DNA from: an uncultured Lachnospiraceae bacterium
Lineage (GTDB): Bacteria > Bacillota > Clostridia > Lachnospirales > Lachnospiraceae
Assembly (NCBI GenBank): GCA_910588285.1
Contig: CAJUQB010000084.1
Coordinates: 1-8,130, forward strand
Direction of reading: 5' to 3'
Length of the DNA: 8,130 nucleotides
Part shown: positions 1-5,825 of the stretch, one piece after another
Layout of the letters: every line of letters starts with the position of its first letter
Numbering within the stretch: the first letter of the stretch is position 1
Translations under genes and position numbers: made by a program
Notes under the pieces: model-generated
The model's database searches: none
What the model was told of the DNA's origin: nothing
Seen by the model: only the letters and a program-made list of their open reading frames with translations

Positions 1-94
1 CTGCACCCACACAGAGCTTTGCGGCGACATTCTCAATACAGAACACGGCAAATTCTAGCTCTCTGAAATTTTTGATTTTCTCATCCGGCGTCAT
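1..94 (-). CDS. DUF3791-like protein, 5' end only
   Basis: An ATG at 94-92 opens a frame that stays open to the window edge (31 full codons), reading MTPDEKIKNFRELEFAVFCI and continuing ENVAAKLCVGA. It has an AGGAGG ribosome binding site at about 101-108, 6-8 bases before the ATG, which decides the start. The pattern of an acidic leader, then ELEFAVFCIENVA and a Lys-Leu turn, resembles the N-terminus of small DUF3791 proteins of gut Firmicutes. From general knowledge, these are often found beside DUF3990 genes in modules resembling toxin-antitoxin pairs. The rest of the gene and any partner lie outside the window. It follows the broken ABC ATPase gene by about 43 bases on the same strand. Family assignment is from memory of the motif; the reading frame and ribosome binding site are seen directly. 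Confidence 0.6.
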   Translation of the reverse strand, partial: MTPDEKIKNFRELEFAVFCIENVAAKLCVGA

Positions 95-137
95 AAGCAG
101 TCCCTCCTTGTGGTTTTAGACGAACGCATAAAAGACA

Positions 138-710
138 TTATAAAAGCTCTCCCCCTCGCAGTTCATACCTTACATCTGCTCTCTCCGCCACTGAAGAATC
201 ATGCGTAACCATAATTACCGTTTTTCCTTCCTCATACGCCAGCCGGCAGAGAATATCAACGATTGCCCTGGTATTGATTTCGTCCAGATTGCCGGTCGGC
301 TCATCTGCGGCAATGATTTGGGAATGCGCTGCAAGGCAGCGGGCAATCGCTACCCTCTGCTGTTCGCCCCCTGACATTTTTTCCGGTAAACGGTTGTATA
401 ATTCAGGGGCAATTCCCACTGCATTTAGGAGCTCCCTTGCTTCCTCTGCTGCCTCTGCCTTTGACTTTTTTGCCAATGTAAGTGGGTAACACACATTTTC
501 CAGGGCTGTACGTGCAGGGAACAGCAAGTAGGACTGGCTGATTATCCCAGCAACATTTCTGCGGTAAGCCGAAAGGTTCACAACCGGCTCTCCCTCCCAC
601 AGCAGCTGTCCGCTGGCAGGGGCTTCCAGTCCTGCCAGCAATGCTGCCGCTAGAAAAAAGGTGCAGATCAAAAGCTTCCAGCTTTGCCGGACTATGATTT
701 TCAATTCCAT
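138..710 (-). pseudogene. Broken LolD/MacB-type ABC ATPase lacking Walker A
   Basis: The frame encodes 190 residues, against about 220-230 for this family. From residue 24 it is a clear ABC ATPase: LLAGLEAPASG (24-34), a Q-loop with Gln59, the signature MSGGEQQRVAIAR (112-124), Walker B IIAADEPTG (132-140) and the switch His170. The first 23 residues are hydrophobic and unlike the family, and no GxxGxGKS/T nucleotide-binding loop is present in any frame. In the next frame, over about 652-700, one reads NHSPAKLEAFDLHLFSSGS, which looks like the missing first strands up to the edge of Walker A. This points to at least one frameshift near codon 5 and a deletion through Walker A. A good GGGGAG ribosome binding site precedes the ATG, so a protein could still be made, but it should not bind ATP normally. 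No partner permease is visible nearby. It is a diverged paralogue of the intact ATPase at 5806-6483. Confidence 0.8.
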
Positions 711-805
711 AGCAGTCTCCCCTCATATCAAACCACATGCTATTGTAGAGAAAAACGTTCTGACAAAAATATAGGACATTTCCATGTCTAACTTGTACTA
801 TTAAT

Positions 806-834
806 ATTCTACCACCACTCCTCATAAATGGCAA
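806..834 (-). promoter_or_regulatory. Predicted sigma-70 promoter for the broken ATPase gene
   Basis: On the minus strand TTGCCA (834-829) and TAGAAT (811-806) are separated by exactly 17 bases, each one mismatch from consensus. A start would fall near 799, giving an untranslated leader of about 90 bases before the ATG at 710. An inverted repeat with 5-bp arms (GACAT/ATGTC, 775-788) lies just downstream and could be an operator or a leader hairpin. The region is AT-rich, so a chance match is possible. Confidence 0.4.
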
Positions 835-910
835 GGAGCCTCTCATTCAAATCTTGTTTTTCTTTACCCAAATCAATCATATTAATATCACTGCCGTTGT
901 TTTTTAACAT
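809..910 (-). CDS. Possible 33-residue small protein or gene remnant
   Basis: An ATG at 910 opens a 33-codon frame ending in TAG. It begins MLKNNGSDINMIDLGKEKQD and ends LNERLLAIYEEWW. It starts only 4 bases after the stop of the AlbA_2 gene, so it could be translated by re-initiation, but it has no ribosome binding site of its own. The amphipathic LNERLLAIYEEWW tail looks protein-like rather than random, so it may be the end of a deleted gene. The predicted promoter of the next gene overlaps its stop codon. I do not recognise it. Confidence 0.25.
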   Translation of the reverse strand: MLKNNGSDINMIDLGKEKQDLNERLLAIYEEWW

Positions 911-914
911 ACAA

Positions 915-2258
915 TTATTTAATGACAATCCAACTTCCATCACGCTTTGAACCAATTCTTTCTATAACTTTTTTATTCTGCAAAGAGGTAAATGCTCGCT
1001 CTATGGTTCTTTTTGTCACGCCTATCTTTGCAGCCAATTCGTCAGAAGTATATTCCGAATCTTCTATCAGCAAAGAAACCACTTTCTTTTCAGTTTTATT
1101 TAAACCGACATTCAAACCGACATTCAAACCGACATTCAAACCGACATTTTCATTTTTTGACTTATCCAAAACTTCTTCATCAAACGGAATTGTGCATCGG
1201 ATATAGTTATCTTCTATTTCAAAAACTTCTTCTCCATACTTTTTAACAATTGTTGGTATTCCATGTCCTGTATGCTCAGTTAATCCCATGCTAAGAAAAA
1301 TTCGCATAAGTGTTACATTTCTTGGTTTACTGATTCCTTCAAAGAATTGTTTTTTTGTCATACCACTCGGCAACCCGCCATGTGATAAAATTTCCAAACG
1401 ATTATCAAACATTGAAATCTGTGGTTCGGTAATCGTCCAATCGTTATGAACCAAAGCGTTCAAAACTGCCTCATTGACACAATCATAATCAAATAAATAA
1501 GTATCCTTTCTTGGTCTAACCGTTGTATCAGAAATACAGATATTTTCTGATTGAAGTCTATTCTTAATTTTATCATAAGAAGTAATAATACATCTGTATC
1601 CATGATCACTTCTTTCAGAAATTGCTGTCTTATCTTTTCCCCTAAACTTCACAAATATCAAAGGAATATTATTTCTATCTGCTAAAAGTTCCGCTAAAAG
1701 ATTGTACTCCCCTTTTTGATTTCTCAAATTTAAGTTTGCTTCAAAAGTTTTATCATCTAAGTGATAATCTTTTTCGCTGTAATAAATTTTCAATTCTTTA
1801 AATGTTAGACCCTGCTGACTCGCTCTCTTTTTTAACATGTATTCCGAATCAATGAATTTACTTTCATATCGAATTCGAATCTGTTCCGGTGTCATTTCTC
1901 GACAAGTCGTTCCAACTCTAATCGTACAACCAACAGATGAAAAGCCATATTTCTTCTGACAATAAATATGCTTGATTCCTCTTGATACATTAACAACAAT
2001 CAACGTTTTTCCATCTTCAAATCGAATTTCTGAACTTACTTCATCTTGTGGATTTGGTTCAATTTGTGTAGTTATAATATCAGATATTTTCTTAAATGTT
2101 TCATCAATTTTATCAACGCCAACAATGGTTCCATCATCTTTAACGCCAATGACAATCGTACCACCGGAAGTATTCAAGAACGAAACAACCTCTTTACATA
2201 TTACATCAGTATATTTTTCTTTCAGCTCCAACGTTTCTGATTCAACAAACTTTGACAT
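915..2258 (-). CDS. AlbA_2 / HATPase-like / winged-helix DNA-binding protein (RecG-like)
   Basis: This 447-residue protein belongs to the large family often annotated as a putative DNA-binding or ATP-binding protein with a Schlafen AlbA_2 domain. The AlbA_2 domain covers about 1-130 (ESETLELKE, then FLNTSGGTIVIGVKDDGTIVGV). A middle region of unclear function runs to about 255. A HATPase-like segment similar to the C-terminus of RecG-annotated proteins covers about 260-341 (EAVLNALVHND, GHGI). The linker at 371-387 is four tandem NVGL units. A winged helix-turn-helix at 388-447 contains TSDELAAKIGVTKRTIERAF. The start is fixed by GAGGTGAT at 2264-2271. Members are usually orphan regulators or defence-linked accessory genes; the target is unknown. 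The gene is much more AT-rich than the transporter operon, which suggests horizontal acquisition. Its own promoter carries copies of the DNA repeat that encodes the linker, so autoregulation is plausible. Domain calls come from motif recognition. Confidence 0.9.
   Translation of the reverse strand: MSKFVESETLELKEKYTDVICKEVVSFLNTSGGTIVIGVKDDGTIVGVDKIDETFKKISDIITTQIEPNPQDEVSSEIRFEDGKTLIVVNVSRGIKHIYCQKKYGFSSVGCTIRVGTTCREMTPEQIRIRYESKFIDSEYMLKKRASQQGLTFKELKIYYSEKDYHLDDKTFEANLNLRNQKGEYNLLAELLADRNNIPLIFVKFRGKDKTAISERSDHGYRCIITSYDKIKNRLQSENICISDTTVRPRKDTYLFDYDCVNEAVLNALVHNDWTITEPQISMFDNRLEILSHGGLPSGMTKKQFFEGISKPRNVTLMRIFLSMGLTEHTGHGIPTIVKKYGEEVFEIEDNYIRCTIPFDEEVLDKSKNENVGLNVGLNVGLNVGLNKTEKKVVSLLIEDSEYTSDELAAKIGVTKRTIERAFTSLQNKKVIERIGSKRDGSWIVIK
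1102..1149 (-). repeat. Four tandem 12-bp units encoding the NVGL linker
   Basis: Four units start at 1102, 1114, 1126 and 1138. Plus-strand units are aaaccgacattc, with the last ending in t. On the coding strand each unit reads as Asn-Val-Gly-Leu, and 12 bp keeps the frame, so copy number could change by slippage without breaking the protein. The units are identical apart from one end base, which argues for recent expansion or selection on the DNA itself. Confidence 0.95.
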
Positions 2259-2263
2259 TTCAT

Positions 2264-2307
2264 ATCACCTCAATTTGTATCATACACAGTATACCGACAA
2301 ATGTCAA
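2264..2307 (-). promoter_or_regulatory. Near-consensus sigma-70 promoter and ribosome binding site of the AlbA_2 gene
   Basis: On the minus strand a perfect TTGACA -35 box (2307-2302) and a TATGAT -10 box (2284-2279) are separated by 17 bases. Transcription would start near 2272, giving a leader of only about 14 bases that begins at the GAGGTGAT ribosome binding site (2271-2264). Such a strong, compact promoter on an accessory gene would be expected to be held under repression; the repeated sites in and next to it are candidate operators. Confidence 0.8.
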
Positions 2308-2335
2308 TTATATACCGACATTCAAACCGACATTT
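2291..2335 (-). promoter_or_regulatory. Candidate operator: three copies of the linker 12-mer in the AlbA_2 promoter
   Basis: Two units abut at 2312-2323 (ataccgacattc) and 2324-2335 (aaaccgacattt), immediately upstream of the -35 box and in the same 12-bp register as the copies inside the gene. A third related site (ataccgacaaat, 2291-2302) lies in the -10/-35 spacer, 21 bp from the first, about two helical turns. The third site also forms a dyad, GACA-AA-TGTC (2296-2305), that runs into the -35 box. The shared core is accgaca. A protein bound here would cover the promoter. Positions and matches are seen directly; operator function is inferred. Confidence 0.6.
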
Positions 2336-2422
2336 TTTCATTTACATAACCGAATTTAGTAAAATCCATTGCGCAGCAGAGCAGCTTTCCCTGCAGTTTG
2401 ATGAAGCCGGGCAGATCCGGCC
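2336..2422. other. Junction between AT-rich accessory DNA and the transporter operon
   Basis: This is the spacer after the S8 gene stop. A GCCGG/CCGGC hairpin with a 6-base loop (2406-2421) follows the stop codon but has no T-tract, so it is a poor intrinsic terminator; it may protect the 3' end of the mRNA. Composition changes from GC-rich to AT-rich near 2370. A minus-strand frame across the spacer reads DLPGFIKLQGKLLCCAMDFT and continues to VNEK, where it runs into the 12-bp repeats. It has the look of leftover coding DNA, but I cannot identify it. Confidence 0.4.
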
Positions 2423-3931
2423 TTACTTCTGGGCTGTCTGGGGAATCTTTCTTCCTGTATTCCCTCCTTCAAGGATTCTTTCCTCATATCCTCCATGATG
2501 CGGCACGTCCGGTTCATATGCTAAAATATATTGATATAAGTTCTCCCATTCCCTATCTCCAAAACTCTCTGGGAGGCGAATCCTGTTCTCTTCTATCTCC
2601 ATATCCACGCTTTCTCCAACAGATATCTTGAAATCATATGCCGGTCCTTCCATTCCATCCCTGTTCCCCAGACAATAGATCACCACAAAAGCCTGCCGCA
2701 GGGCCGCAGTATTTTTGGCAAATTCCTCCGCGTCTGCGCCGTCCGGCAGGTACTCCATACCATAAAGATATGCAAATGGCTCATCGGAAACAATCATACA
2801 TGGGTAGTCCTCTTTCTGAAACCTCTGCTGCAGTTTCACGGCTGCCGAAAGTGCAAAGGGCCCTTCCCCCTCTACCAAAAGCCTGGCGGTGTCTTCCGCA
2901 AAACGCTCCTCTGCTTCAGGCTTTGCATCGATCAAAAATTCCCGGTACTGCCTCTCATTCCAGAAAAGCCCGCATTCATCCGCTGCTCCTGTCGGGGATA
3001 CCCCTGCATACAAAAATCCAAGCCTGCATGCCTCCTGACAGTACCGGCATGCCTCCCGGTCCACTTTCTGACTGCCGGAAGGGATCAGGACAACCGGCGC
3101 ATATGGATCGTGCCTGACAGCCTCGCGCAATGCATCCAGGCTGCTTACCCTTTCCTTTACAGAAAAAAAGAACAGTTCCTGATACGGGCCATATTCCCCT
3201 GCCTGAAAAAGCACTGCATCCTCGATAAAATCCGGCCGCATACAGAACATCATACTGCCCTGTCCAGCAAGCCTTCGGTATATTTTTGCCACTGTCCAGC
3301 CTTCCTCTGCCCTTTCACAGAGGATCTCGTGCACCCTGGCAGTGATCAGAGGCGCTGCATAGCTATTGGAGATCTGGGTTTCCGTCACAGAGCCCCTTCC
3401 TGCCTCCAGCATATGCCTGGAGGACGCATAGATCTGGATCTGCTCCCATCCGGCTTTTCTGGTATAACAGGAATCGCCTTTCAAGCAGCTGTCTGTCATA
3501 ACCCCCAGAACCCCCATCAGACAGGCCGGGACCGTATAGGCGCTGCTGTTGCTATGGGCCGCCACCACGATCTGCCCATTCCGCAGCAGCTTTGCTGTGG
3601 CTCTGCGTAAGGGCTCATAGTCTGTCCACAGAGTGCTTCCCAGGCTCAGATGGATCAGGGGTATCTTCTCCCTGCGGCACCATTCCAATGCCGCCAGGAG
3701 CTGCCCGATGGAGGTTTTCAGCTCATCTGTGCAAAATACCTGGATAGAGCACAGGCTGGCCGTTGGTGCATATTTTAAAATAATCCTGGCAGAAGTTGTC
3801 CCATGGTCCGTCCGTATCTGCCCCTCACGCTCCACCACCCGGCCATCCTCTGTTACACAAAGGTCATATTCCAGCTGCAGGCTGGGGCAGAGGCTGGGCT
3901 CTATCCCGTCGTCAATGACTGCAATCCGCAT
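2423..3931 (-). CDS. Leaderless subtilisin-like (S8) protease with unknown C-terminal half
   Basis: The chosen start is the ATG at 3931, preceded by AGGGGAGGA six bases upstream; the longer frame to 4129 only overlaps the exporter gene. The protein has 502 residues. Residues 1-230 form a minimal S8 fold: Asp7 in VIDDG, His43 in DHGTTSA, the oxyanion-hole Asn128 in AAHSNSS, and Ser190 in SNSYAAP. The usual GTS before the nucleophile is SNS and the usual GN is SN, so activity or specificity may differ. There is no signal peptide, propeptide or membrane segment, and there are 16 cysteines, so it should be cytosolic. Residues about 231-502 are a second region I do not recognise, with a C295xxC298xxxC302 cluster and FAYLYGMEYLPDG (386-398). 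It follows the exporter gene. I infer cleavage of a leader from a peptide before export, as in clostridial peptide-maturation clusters; alternatively it may be a regulatory or catalytically weak subtilase. Confidence 0.8.
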   Translation of the reverse strand: MRIAVIDDGIEPSLCPSLQLEYDLCVTEDGRVVEREGQIRTDHGTTSARIILKYAPTASLCSIQVFCTDELKTSIGQLLAALEWCRREKIPLIHLSLGSTLWTDYEPLRRATAKLLRNGQIVVAAHSNSSAYTVPACLMGVLGVMTDSCLKGDSCYTRKAGWEQIQIYASSRHMLEAGRGSVTETQISNSYAAPLITARVHEILCERAEEGWTVAKIYRRLAGQGSMMFCMRPDFIEDAVLFQAGEYGPYQELFFFSVKERVSSLDALREAVRHDPYAPVVLIPSGSQKVDREACRYCQEACRLGFLYAGVSPTGAADECGLFWNERQYREFLIDAKPEAEERFAEDTARLLVEGEGPFALSAAVKLQQRFQKEDYPCMIVSDEPFAYLYGMEYLPDGADAEEFAKNTAALRQAFVVIYCLGNRDGMEGPAYDFKISVGESVDMEIEENRIRLPESFGDREWENLYQYILAYEPDVPHHGGYEERILEGGNTGRKIPQTAQK

Positions 3932-3962
3932 GGCTGTCCTCCCCTCTTTCCTGTCCCTTCCC

Positions 3963-3988
3963 AAAAAAAGAATGCGCTCTGCGCATCC
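3963..3988 (-). terminator. Hairpin with T-tract between exporter and S8 genes (terminator or attenuator)
   Basis: On the minus strand ATGCGC-AGA-GCGCAT (3986-3972) forms a 6-bp stem, extendable by a G-T and a G-C pair to 8, with a 3-base loop, followed after TC by seven Ts (3969-3963). This matches an intrinsic terminator after the exporter gene. No promoter is evident between it and the S8 start, so it probably reduces S8 expression rather than ending the operon. A second small hairpin (GCCC-GGA-GGGC, 3990-4000) is followed by five Ts on the plus strand. Confidence 0.55.
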
Positions 3989-4019
3989 TGCCCGGAGGGC
4001 TTTTTGTGATATTCCTATA

Positions 4020-5825
4020 TCACAAGAAATGCTCCTGCTGGTAACGGAACAGCTCCGCATACCGCCCGTTGGCCATAAGCAGCTCCTCCTGGGTGCCGTC
4101 CTCAAGGATACGCCCATGCTCCAGCACAATAATCCGCTCCGCCAGGGAAATATTTGTCAGCCTGTGAGAGATAAACAGTACCGTCTTCCCCTCCGTCATC
4201 TCCTTCAGTCTGCCGAACAGTAAATGCTCCATTTTCGGGTCCAGGCTGGAGGAGGGCTCATCCAGAATCAGGGCTGTATGCCTGCGGAAGAAGGTCCGGG
4301 CAAGGGCCACCTTCTGGTACTGGCCGATGGACAGCTCCAGTCCATCCTCCTCCAGCATCCGCGTCAGCCCGGTATCCAGACCCTTACGGGCCATTTCCAG
4401 GATGTCGCTGCAGCAGCAGGCCTCTAGGGCTTCTGTCACCGCTTCCTCGCCGCCCTCCCGGCCCAGGTCGGAAATCCGTATGTTCTCCCGCAGGGAGAAG
4501 CTGTAGCTGGGCTCGTCCTGAAAATACGCGCTGAAGTTCTTCCTAAGCTCCGATAACCGGTATTCCCGGATATCCACGCCATTGATTCGGATCTGCCCGG
4601 CATCCACATCATAAAAACGCAGCAGCAGCTTAATCAGCGTGGACTTCCCGGAACCGTTCAGCCCCACCAGGGCCACCCGCTCCCCAGGATATATCCGGAA
4701 GGACACATCCGTAAGGACCGGTGTCCCTGTCCCCGGATAGGTAAACCCCACGTGCTCAAATTCGATTGTCTCAACCCGCTCAAGTGTACGCTCTCCGGTA
4801 TCTGCCACATGATTCGCGAACTGGTCTAAGGACTTCAGGTTTTTTATCTTCAGCTGATTGTCCAAAATCTGCATCACGGCGCTGGAAAGCAGGAAGATAC
4901 TGCTCCAAAGCTGGCTTACCAGCCCGCTGTACAGAGAGTAGTCTCCCACAGTGGCCTTCCCCTCCAGAACACGGAAGGCCAGGGCAATGCCGATCCCTGT
5001 GGCCGCAAGCTCCGGCAGGCACTCCAGCCAAATGGTCAGGGCCGTCCTGGAACGGTTGATGGATTTCCGCTCCTGAAACAGCCCCTCCCAGACCCGCCGG
5101 TATTTCTCCCGCAGATACCCGCCCAGGTCATACAGTTTAATGCTCTTCACATACAGCCGGTCAATGGTCAGGGACTGGCAATAGGATTTTTTACGCTCCC
5201 CATTGATCTGATCCAGGCTCAGCTGGTAAATCAATTTTACATATTTTGCGGAAGCAATCGAGGCAGGAAGGGCAGCCGCCAGCATAATGAGGCTGTATAT
5301 CATATTTTCCCTGCTCAATACCAAGAATACGACCCCAAAAGAGATAACGGCGCTTAAGGCTGTCAGTGCATTCCACAATAGATAACCAATCGCCGGCACA
5401 TCCCGCATACAGGCGGTCAGCTTGTCATAATACTCCGGATTGTCAAAATATTCAATATCTGCCCCAGAGGCCCTCTCCATCATTTTCAGGGAAAGCTTCC
5501 CCCCTATGATCTCCTCCTGCATGCTCTGGGCATACTGACCTGCCTTCTGCAGAGCAGCACTGCACAGGGCAAAGGCCAGCATCCCAGCCAGGAGGACAGC
5601 CGCCATCCCAAAAGGCTCCCCCACAGTCCAGCTGCCAGCCAGGAGGTCCAAAAGGTACTTTCCCATCAGCGAGGCCGCTACTGCTGCCAGGGAGGGGAAT
5701 AAGCTTCCGGCCAGCCGCAAAAGGGTATAAAAGGGCGACGCCTCCCAGGACAGTAAGACGCAGGCCCTGACAGCCTCCAGGCAGGCGGCTCCCCCCTGCC
5801 GGAGCCTATGCATAGGCTTCTTCAT
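4020..5825 (-). CDS. ABC exporter with fused membrane and ATPase domains, no peptidase domain
   Basis: The protein has 601 residues from the ATG at 5825 (MKKPMHRLRQ). GGGGAG lies 10 bases upstream; an ATG at 5843 is an alternative. The membrane domain covers about 35-325, with hydrophobic stretches near 40-62, 72-92, 147-170, 176-196, 272-286 and 305-322, the usual six-helix exporter layout. The ATPase domain has Walker A GLNGSGKST (388-396), Q-loop Gln436, signature LSIGQ (498-502, in place of LSGGQ), Walker B ALILDEPS (518-525) and His554. All key residues are present, so it should work as a homodimer, or as a heterodimer with a protein not seen. The lack of an N-terminal C39 peptidase domain fits NisT-like exporters, which rely on a separate protease; the S8 gene follows directly. 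It overlaps the upstream ATPase gene by 20 bases, implying coupled translation. Substrate unknown; a peptide is the best guess. Confidence 0.9.
   Translation of the reverse strand: MKKPMHRLRQGGAACLEAVRACVLLSWEASPFYTLLRLAGSLFPSLAAVAASLMGKYLLDLLAGSWTVGEPFGMAAVLLAGMLAFALCSAALQKAGQYAQSMQEEIIGGKLSLKMMERASGADIEYFDNPEYYDKLTACMRDVPAIGYLLWNALTALSAVISFGVVFLVLSRENMIYSLIMLAAALPASIASAKYVKLIYQLSLDQINGERKKSYCQSLTIDRLYVKSIKLYDLGGYLREKYRRVWEGLFQERKSINRSRTALTIWLECLPELAATGIGIALAFRVLEGKATVGDYSLYSGLVSQLWSSIFLLSSAVMQILDNQLKIKNLKSLDQFANHVADTGERTLERVETIEFEHVGFTYPGTGTPVLTDVSFRIYPGERVALVGLNGSGKSTLIKLLLRFYDVDAGQIRINGVDIREYRLSELRKNFSAYFQDEPSYSFSLRENIRISDLGREGGEEAVTEALEACCCSDILEMARKGLDTGLTRMLEEDGLELSIGQYQKVALARTFFRRHTALILDEPSSSLDPKMEHLLFGRLKEMTEGKTVLFISHRLTNISLAERIIVLEHGRILEDGTQEELLMANGRYAELFRYQQEHFL
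5803..5818. promoter_or_regulatory. 16-bp perfect palindrome at the ATPase stop / exporter start
   Basis: AGCCTATGCATAGGCT is a perfect palindrome containing the TAG stop of the ATPase gene and lying about 7-22 bases after the A of the exporter start codon. In RNA it would fold as a 6-bp stem with a UGCA loop. It could make exporter translation depend on ribosomes finishing the upstream gene, or it could be a protein-binding site. Function is inferred. Confidence 0.35.

Noticed and set aside
403..846. 147-residue minus-strand frame overlapping the broken ATPase
   Set aside because: It has no domain-like sequence apart from a short stretch near 652-700 that matches the lost N-terminal part of the ATPase; it is better explained as frameshifted remnant plus shadow.
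922..1246. Plus-strand frames reading PTFKPTFK or NRHSNRHS repeats
   Set aside because: They are antisense readings of the NVGL-coding 12-bp repeats; no start signals or promoter support them.
2406..2421. Intrinsic terminator after the S8 gene
   Set aside because: The stem is only 5 bp and is not followed by a T-tract, so termination there is not supported.
2638..3610. Plus-strand open frames opposite the S8 gene
   Set aside because: They are Pro/Arg/His/Ser-rich reverse shadows of a GC-rich gene with no ribosome binding sites or recognisable motifs.
3932..4129. N-terminal extension of the S8 protease frame by 66 codons
   Set aside because: It overlaps the exporter gene, crosses a terminator-like hairpin and lacks family-like sequence; the ATG at 3931 has a strong ribosome binding site directly before VIDDG.
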